Shown: positions 26,685 through 35,840 of the stretch, one piece after another
How positions within the stretch are numbered: the stretch's first letter is position 1
How the letters are laid out: every line of letters begins with the position of its first letter
DNA from: JBGOTP01 sp963717075
GTDB lineage: Bacteria > Acidobacteriota > Vicinamibacteria > Vicinamibacterales > CAVVIG01
NCBI GenBank assembly: GCA_963717075.1
Contig: CAVQVI010000007.1
Location: forward strand, 744,001-808,000
Direction of reading: 5' to 3'
Length of the DNA: 64,000 nucleotides
Program-made: the position numbers and the translations under genes
Notes under the pieces: generated by a model
The model's input: the letters and a program-made list of their open reading frames with translations, nothing else
Databases searched by the model: none
What the model was told of the DNA's origin: nothing

Positions 26685-27338
26685 TTACGCCTTCACCGTC
26701 TGGGCCTTCTCCCAGTCCTTCAGAAACTTCTCGAGGCCGATACTGGTCAGGGGATGGTTGAACAGCTGATCGATCAGGCTCGGCGGACAGGTGCAGATGT
26801 CTGCGCCCATGTGCGCGGCCTGCACGATGTGAATCGGATTCCGGCAACTCGCGACGAGCACCTCAGTGGTGAATTCGTAGTTGTCGTAGATGTCGACAAT
26901 CTCTCGGATCAGATCCATTCCGTTCGTCGCCACGTCGTCAAGCCGACCGACGAACGGGCTCACAAACGTCGCGCCCGCCTTCGCGGCAAGAAGCGCCTGG
27001 GCGGCAGAGAACACGAGGGTGACGTTGACTGGGTGGCCTTCGCCGGAGAGCGTCTTGCAGGCGCGGATGCCGTCGCGTGTCAGCGGCACCTTGACCACCA
27101 TGTGCGTGTCAATCGACGCGATCTCATGGCCTTCGCGAACCATGCCGGCGAAGTCGGTTGCCACCACCTCGCCACTCACCGGTCCCTTCACGATGTCGCA
27201 AATCCTCTTCAGGTTCTGACGATAGTCTCCCGGCTCCTTGGCTAGAAGCGACGGGTTCGTCGTCACACCGTCGATGATGCCGAGGAGCGCGAGCGCCTCG
27301 ATGTCCTTGAGGTTTCCGCTGTCGATGAACAGTTTCAT
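26685..27338 (-). CDS. fsa: Transaldolase-family fructose-6-phosphate aldolase
   Basis: A 217-residue small transaldolase (TalB-like short type, FSA/TalC group). Start MKLFIDSGNLKDIEAL and DGVTTNPSLLAKE are signature, and the Schiff-base Lys is in MVVKVPLT. LVFSAAQALLAAKAGATFVSPFVGR is the next conserved block. The short class includes both transaldolases of the pentose phosphate pathway and fructose-6-phosphate aldolases; sequence alone does not separate them. Its ATG overlaps the stop of the FAH-family gene by four bases. Confidence 0.9.
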   Translation of the reverse strand: MKLFIDSGNLKDIEALALLGIIDGVTTNPSLLAKEPGDYRQNLKRICDIVKGPVSGEVVATDFAGMVREGHEIASIDTHMVVKVPLTRDGIRACKTLSGEGHPVNVTLVFSAAQALLAAKAGATFVSPFVGRLDDVATNGMDLIREIVDIYDNYEFTTEVLVASCRNPIHIVQAAHMGADICTCPPSLIDQLFNHPLTSIGLEKFLKDWEKAQTVKA

Positions 27339-28123
27339 GGAGACTCCGCTGCTACAGGGTTGGTCAGTTCGCCGATCCCTTCGACGGTCACCGTGACCAC
27401 GTCGCCGTCCGCGAGTGGTCCGATACCCGATGGCGTGCCGGTGGAGATGATGTCACCGGGCACGAGCGTCATGACGAACGTGATGAATTCGACGAGATGC
27501 TCGATGCCGAAGATCAACTGAGAGGTCGACGAAGCCTGCCGCAGCTGGCCGTTCACGCGCGTTTCGATCGAGCGGGGCCTTCCATCAGTGGCGACCGCGA
27601 TGCACGGACCGATCGGCGCGAAGGTATCGAAACCTTTACATCGTGTGTACTGCGACTCCTTGTTCTGGAGATCGCGCGCGGTCACGTCGTTCATGCACGT
27701 GAGCCCGAAGATGTAATCCCACGCTCGAGCCTGGGATACCCGGTGCGCACGGCGTCCGATGACGATGGCAAGCTCGCCTTCATAATCCACGCGACCGACA
27801 CCGGGCGGGAGCCTGATCGGAGCGCCGGGGTCAATCACAGCGGTGGAGGGCTTGAGGAACAGCAGCGGCTCGACCGGCAACGGTTTGTGGACTTCCGCCG
27901 CATGGTTCTTGTAGTTCAGGCCAACGCAGATGATCTTCGAGGGCCGGACCGGCGTGAGGAGTGTCACCGCGCCAAGCCCGCCTTGAACCGGCGCGGCGAG
28001 CGAATAGCCGCCAAACACATCCCCCGCCGCCAGCGATACCCGGCGAAGTTCACCCGCGCGCTCAACGGCGACAAAGCGCTCGCCGTCCTGACTGACGTGA
28101 AAGAGACGATCCATTGCGGACAT
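27335..28123 (-). CDS. Fumarylacetoacetate hydrolase-family protein
   Basis: A 262-residue FAH-superfamily protein. Conserved metal-binding blocks are visible: CVGLNYKNHAAEV, DYEGELAIVIGR with acidic Glu residues, and GDIISTGTPSGIG. Members are hydrolases, isomerases or acylpyruvases acting on oxo-acids with Mg or Mn. The specific substrate cannot be inferred. A short N-terminal domain (about residues 1-60) precedes the catalytic fold. ATG choices at 28123 and 28114 are equivalent. It overlaps fsa by four bases. A heptad-repeat hairpin lies directly upstream of its start. Confidence 0.88.
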   Translation of the reverse strand: MSAMDRLFHVSQDGERFVAVERAGELRRVSLAAGDVFGGYSLAAPVQGGLGAVTLLTPVRPSKIICVGLNYKNHAAEVHKPLPVEPLLFLKPSTAVIDPGAPIRLPPGVGRVDYEGELAIVIGRRAHRVSQARAWDYIFGLTCMNDVTARDLQNKESQYTRCKGFDTFAPIGPCIAVATDGRPRSIETRVNGQLRQASSTSQLIFGIEHLVEFITFVMTLVPGDIISTGTPSGIGPLADGDVVTVTVEGIGELTNPVAAESP

Positions 28124-28127
28124 TCTA

Positions 28128-28184
28128 GCTGAAAGCCGACACTTGAAAGTTGAAAGGCATGTCTTTCAGCTCTCAGCTTTCAGC
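28128..28184. repeat. Inverted pair of GCTGAAA heptad arrays
   Basis: Left arm on the plus strand reads in 7-base steps GCTGAAA, GCCGACA, CTTGAAA, GTTGAAA. The right arm, read on the minus strand, is GCTGAAA, GCTGAGA, GCTGAAA. The two arms are complementary and separated by about 6 bases, giving a long hairpin. It lies between the fibronectin lipoprotein stop and the FAH gene start, both on the minus strand, and covers the lipoprotein stop codon. It may act as a terminator or a transcript-stabilising hairpin. Confidence 0.65.
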
Positions 28185-29329
28185 GAGCCGCTGCGTCCAC
28201 CCGACCCGACGCAGGGCTGACATTGCCAGATTTGTCAATCGCCTGCACGGCGTAGAAGTACCGGACGCCGGCTGGCACCACGTCTCTGAAAGTCGTCTCC
28301 GCAATGGGCGCTGACGTCATAGGTGCAAGAGGACTATCCGATGCCGGACCACGAAGAATGACATACCCCGACAGGTCCTTCTCGGCATTGGCGTCCCAGG
28401 TCAGATTGATGGCCGCTTCGGAAGCCACCGCAGTGAGGCCGGTTGGTGCCACCGGGGCGAACCTGTCGGTGAATCTCACACATGCGGACGGACTCGCGCC
28501 GCTCTCGGCCGACAGACCATCGCGAACTTCCACGGACCGGACCACGTAGCACCTGTCCGCGCCCCACTCAATCTGCGTATCGACGAATCGTGCGTCCGTG
28601 ACTGGCATGCCGGTCAGCCCGCGTCTCCGCGCTCTTGCCGGCAACCAGGGACGTCGTGATTTCGTAGACGTGGTAGGCCATGGCAGGATGCACTCCTTGC
28701 GCTGAGGGCGACGGGGCCACTGGCGTCCATGTCACTGTCACGCCTTTCTCGTCGTAGCTGACCTCCGGCTGTGCTGGCACGGCAGGCGGCGCGCCAAGCG
28801 TCACGGCCACGCGCCTCGAGACCACCCCTTTCCGCCCGCGCGTGCTGATCCCCACGCCGACATAGGAGCGGACGGGCGGCTCGCCGGATGCCGACGCCGC
28901 AGACGCGAGCGTCGACACGTCCTCGCTCACGTGCACTCGGGCCCCCTGCTCCTGTCCAGCACCAACAAGAGGGTCGAGATCATCGTCGGGCTCGTCGGGT
29001 TCAACAACTGCGTCGGGATCCCGAGGCGCCTTCACCTGGACGCTGGCGATTCGCGTGCCGAGCTTGAGGATCTGCGCGTCGGAAACGCCGGTACCGCCGG
29101 TGAACGCATAGACGTCCACGCGCTCGATATTCGCGGGGCGTGTGCCGTCGGTGTTCGTTGCTGGAACGGTGAAATTCAGTTCGGCGTTCCCGTCGCGCCG
29201 CTCGGCTGCGAAATCCGCGGGCGCGACGGGCACCCGCACGAGGGGCGGGAGGGGAGGGCCCTTCTTGCCGCAGGAAGACGCCGTGGTCACGGCCAGCAGC
29301 AGAAACGCCACTCCGGGAGCCGCGTTCAC
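28180..29329 (-). pseudogene. Fibronectin type III lipoprotein, single-base frameshift
   Basis: A lipoprotein of about 382 residues interrupted by one inserted base in CCC at 28618-28620 (GGG on the coding strand). Upstream half: lipoprotein signal with lipobox ASSCGKKGPPLPPL, then a Pro-rich linker and an immunoglobulin-like region (NFTVPATNTDGTRP). Downstream half: FAPVAPTGLTAVASEAAINLTWDANAEKDLSGYVILRG, a typical fibronectin type III fold. Correcting the insertion joins the halves in frame as SAETR-LTGMPV. The short SCGKKGPPLPP motif resembles the small lipoproteins often sited next to hslU or lysA. The start overlaps the hslU stop by four bases. Confidence 0.78.
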
Positions 29330-30705
29330 AGAATGTACCGCGACAGGTCTTCGTTCTTCACGATGTCCGCGAGCATGCGAACCACGTAGGCCTCGTCGAT
29401 CAGGACGCGCTTCTCGACCAGATCGGGCCCTTCGAAGGAAATCTCGTCGAGCAGTTTCTCCATGACGGTATGGAGACGGCGAGCGCCGATGTTCTCGGTG
29501 CGTTCGTTGACGATGGTCGCGTAGTCCGCGATGCGGCGGATCGCTTCGTCCGCAAAGTCCAGTGAGATGCCTTCGGTCTCCATCAGCGCGATGTACTGCT
29601 TGACGAGCGCGCTTCGCGGTTCGGTCAGGATGCGCACGAACTCCTCCTTCCCGAGGGCTTCGAGTTCCACGCGGATCGGGAAGCGCCCCTGCAGTTCGGG
29701 AATGAGATCGGAAGGCTTGGAGACGTGAAATGCCCCAGCGGCGATAAACAGGATGTGATCCGTCCTGACCATTCCGTACTTGGTATTCACTGTCGTGCCT
29801 TCGACAATCGGGAGGATGTCGCGCTGCACACCTTCACGGCTCACGTCCGGCCCGTGGCTCCCTTCGCGTCCCGAGATCTTGTCGATCTCATCGATGAAGA
29901 TAATGCCAGCCTGTTCGACGCGCTCCACCGCCGTGCGCGCCACACTGTCCATATCGATCAGTTTCTGCTCTTCCTCCTGCGCCAAATACTCCAGCGCCTC
30001 CGGTACCTTCAGCTTCCGCTTCCTGGTTCTGCCCTGGAACAGACCCGGCAGCATGTCCTTGAGGTTGATGTCCACTTCCTCGACCGATGACCCCGCGATG
30101 ATCTCGACCGACGGGAACGCTTTCTCCCGGGCGTCGATCTCCACGATGCGCGCGTCGAGGCGACCGCTCCGAAGCTGCTCTCGAAACCGCTCACGCGTCT
30201 GGTGCTGATGCTCGCGCGTTGCCGCGGGATCACCGTCGGGTGCGATCGGCCGTGTGGGAGGCAGCAGGATGTCGAGGAGCCGCTCTTCCGCATTCTGCGC
30301 CGCTTTGCTCCGAACTTCCTCGATTCTCTCCTCGCGCACCATGCCCACGCCAAGTTCCACCAGGTCGCGCACCATGGACTCGACGTCGCGGCCAACGTAG
30401 CCAACTTCCGTAAACTTCGACGCCTCGACTTTCACGAACGGCGATTGGGCCAAGCGCGCCAGCCGGCGGGCGATCTCGGTCTTGCCCACACCGGTCGGCC
30501 CGATCATCAGGATGTTCTTGGGCGCGATCTCCTCAGCAAGGTCCGGCGACAGCTTCTGCCGCCGCGTACGGTTGCGCAAGGCAATCGCGACGGCACGCTT
30601 GGCCGCAGCCTGCCCGATGACGTACTTGTCGAGCTCCGCGACGATTTGTCTCGGCGTGAGGGCCTCGGTGGACGTGTGTGTCGTTTCGGGAAGATAAATG
30701 GGCAC
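29326..30705 (-). CDS. hslU: ATP-dependent protease ATPase subunit HslU
   Basis: A 459-residue AAA+ unfoldase of the HslUV (ClpYQ) protease. It has the Walker A motif GPTGVGKTE, the pore loop GYVGRDVE, the insertion (I) domain in the middle and Walker B GIIFIDEIDK. The C-terminus EDLSRYIL is the conserved tail that docks in HslV. It follows hslV by 12 bases, so the two are co-transcribed. Confidence 0.96.
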   Translation of the reverse strand: MPIYLPETTHTSTEALTPRQIVAELDKYVIGQAAAKRAVAIALRNRTRRQKLSPDLAEEIAPKNILMIGPTGVGKTEIARRLARLAQSPFVKVEASKFTEVGYVGRDVESMVRDLVELGVGMVREERIEEVRSKAAQNAEERLLDILLPPTRPIAPDGDPAATREHQHQTRERFREQLRSGRLDARIVEIDAREKAFPSVEIIAGSSVEEVDINLKDMLPGLFQGRTRKRKLKVPEALEYLAQEEEQKLIDMDSVARTAVERVEQAGIIFIDEIDKISGREGSHGPDVSREGVQRDILPIVEGTTVNTKYGMVRTDHILFIAAGAFHVSKPSDLIPELQGRFPIRVELEALGKEEFVRILTEPRSALVKQYIALMETEGISLDFADEAIRRIADYATIVNERTENIGARRLHTVMEKLLDEISFEGPDLVEKRVLIDEAYVVRMLADIVKNEDLSRYIL

Positions 30706-30717
30706 AGGAACTCTGAA

Positions 30718-31245
30718 TCACAATTCTTCGACCGTCAGGGTCGTGTTGGTGTAGATGCAGATCTGGCCGGCAATCACCATCGATCGCTCGGCAATCGCGC
30801 GAGCATCGAGATCCGTGTTCGCGGCGAGTGCTTTCGCCGCAGCGAGTGCGTAGGGGCCTCCGGATCCGATCGCGACAATCCCGTCGTCCGGCTCGATGAG
30901 GTCGCCGGTGCCCGACAGCAGAAACGTGGCGGCCTTGTCGAGCACAATGAGCATCGCTTCGAGCCGCCGAAGGACGCGGTCACTGCGCCAGTCCTTGGCC
31001 AGTTCCACGGCGGATCGCTCGAGGTTGCCACGATACTGTTCGAGCTTTGATTCGAAACGCGCAAACAACGCGAAGGAGTCGGCCGCAGATCCGGCGAAAC
31101 CCGCCAGAATACGCTCGTTGTAGAGGCGGCGGATCTTGCGCGCGCTCTGCTTGACGACCGTCGAACCAAAGGTGACCTGACCATCGCCCGCCATGACTGC
31201 GCGGTCGCGATGGCGGACCGCAAGGATCGTCGTGCTGTGAAACAT
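30718..31245 (-). CDS. hslV: ATP-dependent protease peptidase subunit HslV
   Basis: A 175-residue proteasome-like threonine protease. The N-terminal MFHSTTILAVR leaves Thr as the catalytic nucleophile after removal of the leader residues, and GDGQVTFG and SGTGDLIEPDDGIVAIGSGG are the usual blocks. It leads the operon with hslU. The predicted promoter places the transcript start only a few bases before the ATG, so a near-leaderless mRNA is possible. Confidence 0.96.
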   Translation of the reverse strand: MFHSTTILAVRHRDRAVMAGDGQVTFGSTVVKQSARKIRRLYNERILAGFAGSAADSFALFARFESKLEQYRGNLERSAVELAKDWRSDRVLRRLEAMLIVLDKAATFLLSGTGDLIEPDDGIVAIGSGGPYALAAAKALAANTDLDARAIAERSMVIAGQICIYTNTTLTVEEL

Positions 31246-31255
31246 GAGTTTTCTG

Positions 31256-31285
31256 ACTCTATCGGCCGGACGATCCGGGTGTCAA
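31256..31285 (-). promoter_or_regulatory. Sigma-70-type promoter of hslVU
   Basis: On the minus strand a perfect TTGACA (31285-31280) is followed after 18 bases by TAGAGT (31261-31256), four of six to the -10 consensus. Initiation would fall near 31249, about four bases before the hslV ATG, and no Shine-Dalgarno is visible. Confidence 0.5.
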
Positions 31286-31475
31286 GAAAACGAGACGCGC
31301 GCTGTGCTCACCCGATGACGAAGCATGCGGGTTAAGAGCGTCGGCGTCGATATTTGCGCCCGGTTTGACACGGGTTCGGCCAAGCCCGGCTGGCAACGCG
31401 ATTGCTCGCTGAAAGCGCAGCGGACCGGTGAACAGTGCCACAATGGGTAGCAGTGGAGGCAGAGAGACCAGAGCC

Positions 31476-32291
31476 ATGACACCGACATTCCAGAAGGCTA
31501 GCGGCTGGGCGTTGACGGGCGGTCTCCTCCTGGCCCTCGTTGCGTGGCCAGGTGCGGTGGCGGCTCAGCGAGCGGTGTCTCGGGGGGGCTCAGGAGGCAC
31601 CGGCGGTCCTGCACCGCAAACGAGTGCGCCGTCGGCCCCGCAGGGTGCGCGTCAGCCCTCGGCCCCCAGAGACAACGGCGGCTCGAGCGGCGCACCGGTT
31701 CAACAGAGCTCCGGCGGCTCGAGCGACTCGACCCGGGGCGCGCCCCGCGCTGACTCCCGAGATGCCGGACCCTATGGTGGACGGCCTCGCAACGGCCCCG
31801 CCACGGGGACCGCGGTGGCGCGAACGTCGCCTCCGAGACATCCAGGCGGTCCGGTGAATGGGTCGTCGGTCTATTACTACCCGCTCGGCTACTACCCATG
31901 GGGTTGGGGAGGCTACGGCTTCGGAGCGTATTACGGCTACGGATTCGGCGCCTATTACGGCTTCGGCTATGGCCCGTCTTACGCAGGTGGCTATTATGGT
32001 GGTTACGATCCGTGGGGATATGGCTACGGATACCCCAGGGACTACTCCATCGGATACACAGACGACGGCGCTGTTCGGCTCAAAGTCAAACCCAGCGATG
32101 CAGCGGTCTTCGTTGACGGATACTTTGCGGGCCAGGTCGACAACTTTGATGGGACCTTCCAACGACTGCATGTTGAGCCGGGCCCGCACCGAATCGAAGT
32201 TCGCGCGGCTGGGTATCAGCCGCTCTTTTTCGACATCCGGATTCTTCCCGGTCGTACCGTGACTTACACCGGGGAGCTGAAACGAGACTGA
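31476..32291 (+). CDS. Secreted Tyr/Gly-rich PEGA-domain protein
   Basis: A 271-residue exported protein. Residues about 10-31 form a signal peptide ending AVAAQ, followed by a Gly/Ser/Pro/Gln-rich low-complexity region, then a Tyr/Gly-rich block (about residues 133-190) in which the motif YYGYGFGAYYGFGYG recurs almost exactly at the DNA level, then a C-terminal PEGA domain (VRLKVKPSDAAVFVDGYF to TVTYTGEL). PEGA domains are surface or envelope adhesion-like folds. The start at 31476 is preferred because it gives the signal peptide, though upstream ATG codons exist. The gene is isolated and convergent with the permease downstream. Confidence 0.75.
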   Translation: MTPTFQKASGWALTGGLLLALVAWPGAVAAQRAVSRGGSGGTGGPAPQTSAPSAPQGARQPSAPRDNGGSSGAPVQQSSGGSSDSTRGAPRADSRDAGPYGGRPRNGPATGTAVARTSPPRHPGGPVNGSSVYYYPLGYYPWGWGGYGFGAYYGYGFGAYYGFGYGPSYAGGYYGGYDPWGYGYGYPRDYSIGYTDDGAVRLKVKPSDAAVFVDGYFAGQVDNFDGTFQRLHVEPGPHRIEVRAAGYQPLFFDIRILPGRTVTYTGELKRD

Positions 32292-32300
32292 TTCGACGGC

Positions 32301-33719
32301 TCAGGGTGGCGTACGACGGGCGCCACCCTGCGTTCGCTTCATCCACCAGAACACCGGAATCCCCGCCGAGATAATCAGCAAGCCTGCAGCCGATGGCCCC
32401 CACGGCGTGCCCATGCGGATCGGCAGCAGCAGGTCGTTCCACGCAGCGTTGGCAACGATCGCCAGACTCGCGATCGCGAAGACCGCCGGAGCCAGGGGAT
32501 AGCCCCACGCCCTGAATGGACGCGGCGCGTCGCGTTCGCGGCGCCGAAGCACGAACAGTGCGGCCACGGCAACGCCGGCGAACAGCACGACCGCAAATCC
32601 CGTGTAGTTGGTCAGCGCAGCAGCGCCACCCGACAACACGAGCACGCCGCTCCACAGGGCTTGCGCCACAATCGACACGGCGGGCGTCTGATACCGCAAA
32701 TGCACGCGGGCCGCGCCCCTGAAGAACACGCCGTCGCGCGCCATCGCGTAGTACACGCGCGGGCCGGCGAAGGTCATCGCGCTGATGCTTGCAGCAATGC
32801 TCACAATCGAGACGATGCCCATCACATCGCCGGCGCGCGTCCCGAGCAGACGGTCGGCAATGGCGTCGAGCACACTGCCCCGCACCTGCGCAAGCTGGCC
32901 GACGGGCAGGACATAGAGATACAGGAGGTTCAGGAGGCCGTAGATCGCAATCACGACCCCGGTGCCCACGCCAAGGGCGATGGGAAGGTTGCGTCCGGGC
33001 TCGCGGATCTCTTCCGCGAGGTAGGCGGCGGCGTTCCAGCCCGAGTAGGTGAACATCACCGGGATGAGCGCGAGGAGCCAGGCCGCACCGCTCACAGGCC
33101 CTGCTGCCTGCTGAAAGTTGGCGACCGATCCGGTGCCGACGGTCAACCCGAGTGCGATGAAAATCAGCAGAGCCGACACTTTGAGCGACGCCAGCACGTT
33201 ACCAACGAAACGGCCCGGGCCAACACCTCGAAGGTGGACCCACGCCATCAATCCAATTGCCGCGAGTGCGACGAGGGCCTGTCTCGAGACCACGAGCGGC
33301 ACGTACGGCAACGGGATCGTGAACATCGGCGTGCCGTCACCAGCAGCCGGCACGAATCGGCCGACGTAGGAGGCCAACACAACGGCACTGACGGCAATCG
33401 CGCCGGAGAAACCGGCGACAAACGACGTCCACCCTGTGAGAAACCCCGCAAGCCCGCCATAGGCAGCGCCCAGATAGACGTACTCGCCGCCGGCCCTTGG
33501 ACGAAGCGCGGCGAGCTCCGCGTACGCCATCGCTCCGGCGAATGCGAGAAGGCCGCCAGCAAGCCAGGTCGACAGGAACAGCCAGGGATGAGGCACCGCC
33601 GCGGCGACAAGTGGGGGCGTGAAGAGAATGCCGCCGCCGATGACGTTTGAGACGACAATCGCGGCCGCGTCGAACGGGCCCAGTCTTCGCTCGAGCGAGG
33701 AGCCGTGCTGACCGGTCAC
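32301..33719 (-). CDS. APC-family amino acid permease
   Basis: A 472-residue integral membrane permease with about 12 hydrophobic segments and the APC signature in the first helix (VVSNVIGGGILFTPP). LAALRPRAGGEYVYLGAAYG and FAGPRVYYAMARDGVFF are conserved APC blocks. The substrate, most likely a neutral amino acid, cannot be determined. The start is a GTG at 33719, 14 bases after the lipoprotein stop. It sits at the 3' end of the sigma-factor operon. Confidence 0.85.
   Translation of the reverse strand: MTGQHGSSLERRLGPFDAAAIVVSNVIGGGILFTPPLVAAAVPHPWLFLSTWLAGGLLAFAGAMAYAELAALRPRAGGEYVYLGAAYGGLAGFLTGWTSFVAGFSGAIAVSAVVLASYVGRFVPAAGDGTPMFTIPLPYVPLVVSRQALVALAAIGLMAWVHLRGVGPGRFVGNVLASLKVSALLIFIALGLTVGTGSVANFQQAAGPVSGAAWLLALIPVMFTYSGWNAAAYLAEEIREPGRNLPIALGVGTGVVIAIYGLLNLLYLYVLPVGQLAQVRGSVLDAIADRLLGTRAGDVMGIVSIVSIAASISAMTFAGPRVYYAMARDGVFFRGAARVHLRYQTPAVSIVAQALWSGVLVLSGGAAALTNYTGFAVVLFAGVAVAALFVLRRRERDAPRPFRAWGYPLAPAVFAIASLAIVANAAWNDLLLPIRMGTPWGPSAAGLLIISAGIPVFWWMKRTQGGARRTPP
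32302..32330. terminator. Perfect 10-bp inverted repeat between convergent genes
   Basis: CAGGGTGGCG (32302-32311) is complementary to CGCCACCCTG (32321-32330) around a 9-base loop. It starts inside the stop codon of the permease gene (minus) and lies 10 bases past the PEGA gene stop (plus), so it can end both transcripts. T-tracts are weak. Confidence 0.6.
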
Positions 33720-33732
33720 GCGGGTGGCAGGG

Positions 33733-34215
33733 TCATGGTGTCAGGAGCCGCCGGTCCACAGGGTAGTCGCCGACGCGCTTCCACTGTGCCGAAGCGTACT
33801 TCGCTGCCAGCTCCACCTTCGCATCAACGAACTGCGAGTGTTTGAGCATGTCCGCGCGCGGCTCCAGACCTGTGTAGCCGAGGTTTGAGCGAATCGTCCA
33901 CGCCTTGGTTGTTGAGCCCGGCCCCAATCCCTCTGACTGGGTAATGATGAGGTATCCGCTGCCCCATTCGTCGGGATTGCCCAGGCGGCGAAACACCGCA
34001 TTGATTTGAAGCGCGACCAGCGACTGATCGGACACGTTCTTCAGTTTGAAGGTGATCGACGGAACCAACTTGTTTTGACCGTTCACAATGCCGACGTCGG
34101 CCCACCCCGTCGTCACGTCGAACACCTGAAGGCCTTTTGAGAGGTCGACCAGCGGCCCGCAACCGACGCAGACTAGGAAGACCAAGGCTGTCAGCGGCCA
34201 GAGACGCGCACGCAT
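33733..34215 (-). CDS. Uncharacterised lipoprotein
   Basis: A 160-residue predicted lipoprotein with a hydrophobic N-terminus and lipobox VCVGCG. The mature part (VGIVNGQNKLVPSITFKLKNVSDQSLVALQINAVFRR region) looks like a small beta-sandwich. No family recognised. It lies 10 bases downstream of the next gene in the same minus-strand operon. Confidence 0.7.
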   Translation of the reverse strand: MRARLWPLTALVFLVCVGCGPLVDLSKGLQVFDVTTGWADVGIVNGQNKLVPSITFKLKNVSDQSLVALQINAVFRRLGNPDEWGSGYLIITQSEGLGPGSTTKAWTIRSNLGYTGLEPRADMLKHSQFVDAKVELAAKYASAQWKRVGDYPVDRRLLTP

Positions 34216-34225
34216 GCGCCGTATT

Positions 34226-35059
34226 CTAGAACACTTTGATCACGATGCGTGTCCGGGCATCCTCACGAGAAATCCGTCGAGCGAGCAGGGCGATGAGGTC
34301 TTCTCCACGCACACTGATCTGGATGGTGGGAGATTCGGTATCGGCCGGGCTCAGTCGCGGCGACCCGCCTCGACCTCGCGCAGCGACGGTCAGCCACTCC
34401 ACCGGCTCGAGGTGAAGACCATTGCTGTGATCGAGGATGGCCTCGATGAGCGCTTCGATGACCTCCGCTCGGTACACCCCTTGCGGATCGTTCACCACGG
34501 GATCGGATGAAGCCGCCTGAGCCGTGTTGACGAGAGTGGACGCCGCTGACCCGGCGAGGGTCTGCGGGGCCACACGCGCGGCGTTTCCAAGGGCGGGCGT
34601 GCTCGGCGCCAGCTGCATCTCAATCCGCTGAAGCGCCTGCCGCTCGTTGGCGCTGCCGCTGGACTCGATGAGCGTACGAATCGACCGGAACGCGCTGTCG
34701 AGACCCAGATCGTTGCGATCGAGGGTCCGGACGATCCAGGGAAGCGTCCCCTCCAGATCGGGCATGTCGATATCGAAGAACACTCCGTATCCGTCCAGGC
34801 GGAAACCCCGTGCACGCACGTCGTCGCTGAGGAGCATGTCGGCGGGCATGACCGCTCGCAGGCGATCGCGCGTGATCTTGGCGCCGTGCTCGGCGGCCCG
34901 CTGAAGAATCCCTTCCATCAGACCGATCTGATAGCGCGGATCCCGAAGCGCTGACGCCATGGACTGAGATGTCCCCTGAGGAGGGCGTGTCTGCGCAATC
35001 GCCGACCCCGCGGTTCCCCACAACACTCCGCTCGCGATGAATGCAGCGATCGTCTTCAT
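34226..35059 (-). CDS. Uncharacterised secreted protein
   Basis: A 277-residue exported protein with a signal peptide ending GSAIAQ. It contains TLDRNDLGLDSAFRSIRTLIESSGS and later a helical region with IEALIEAILDHS and a C-terminal beta strand (SPTIQISVRGEDLIALLARR). No known domain recognised. Its location between an anti-sigma factor and an envelope lipoprotein suggests it belongs to the same regulon, which is inference. Confidence 0.7.
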   Translation of the reverse strand: MKTIAAFIASGVLWGTAGSAIAQTRPPQGTSQSMASALRDPRYQIGLMEGILQRAAEHGAKITRDRLRAVMPADMLLSDDVRARGFRLDGYGVFFDIDMPDLEGTLPWIVRTLDRNDLGLDSAFRSIRTLIESSGSANERQALQRIEMQLAPSTPALGNAARVAPQTLAGSAASTLVNTAQAASSDPVVNDPQGVYRAEVIEALIEAILDHSNGLHLEPVEWLTVAARGRGGSPRLSPADTESPTIQISVRGEDLIALLARRISREDARTRIVIKVF

Positions 35060-35067
35060 GGCCCCCT

Positions 35068-35823
35068 CTACTGCCTTTGCTGAAACCGCGTCAACAACGT
35101 TCGATACATCTCGGTCTGCCGCCGCACCTCCTGCCCGGTCGCGCTCGAGAGCAGGCCCAGGTTGCGATCCATTCTCTCGAAATCGGCTTGGCGCTGTGCG
35201 CTCAGGTCTCTGGACAAGGTGGCCATGCGCAATGCAAGTTCAGTCTCCTGTTTGCGCTCGCTGTCCGCGAGGAGGGCACGAACCTGGCGGTCCAGGGCCG
35301 GAGTCGCGGCACGGGCCTCGGCGATCTCGTCGCGTAACTGACGCTCGATCGCCGCCAGATCCGCCTTCGACGCAAGCGGCTCCGACGCTGCCGTCAGGAT
35401 TGGTTCCTGCCGGGCCGGTGCTGGCACGCTGGCCGCGACGCGGCGCCAGCCCGTGCGGATCGAGAACCCCTCCGCGCTGTGCTTGATATCGAGGTTCGCA
35501 GCACCTGCTGACACGCCGATGAAGAGGAGTGCCGCAGCCACCTGCATCCACATTGGCAGTTCGTGCATGGCGGCCAAAAAACGTGGCCGGCGGGTGAAGG
35601 CAAGCGCGCCGATTGACGCGTGTGGGTTGGTGTGCTCAGGCGGCACCCATTCCGCCAGTCGAGCCCGCACGCCGCCCAGCCCCGCCAGTTCCCGACGACA
35701 CGTGCTGCAGTTCGCGACGTGCGACTCGAAAACGGTCCGAGCTGGCGGGGCCATGTCGTCATAAAGGTAGGCGATCAGCGTTTCTTCGCGATTGCCCGGA
35801 TACGTACACAGTGCTTCACCCAT
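35068..35823 (-). CDS. Zinc-finger anti-sigma factor
   Basis: A 251-residue membrane anti-sigma factor. The N-terminal ZAS-type motif HVANCSTC (HX3CX2C) binds the sigma factor and zinc. A single transmembrane helix follows (PMWMQVAAALLFIGVSAGA), then a C-terminal periplasmic part dominated by a coiled coil (IERQLRDEIAEARAAT to RFQQRQ). The ATG at 35823 is 17 bases after the sigma stop. Longer frames overlap the sigma gene and lack sense. It probably holds the sigma factor inactive until an envelope signal releases it. Confidence 0.85.
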   Translation of the reverse strand: MGEALCTYPGNREETLIAYLYDDMAPPARTVFESHVANCSTCRRELAGLGGVRARLAEWVPPEHTNPHASIGALAFTRRPRFLAAMHELPMWMQVAAALLFIGVSAGAANLDIKHSAEGFSIRTGWRRVAASVPAPARQEPILTAASEPLASKADLAAIERQLRDEIAEARAATPALDRQVRALLADSERKQETELALRMATLSRDLSAQRQADFERMDRNLGLLSSATGQEVRRQTEMYRTLLTRFQQRQ

Positions 35824-35840
35824 GACCTGTCCTCTCGATT

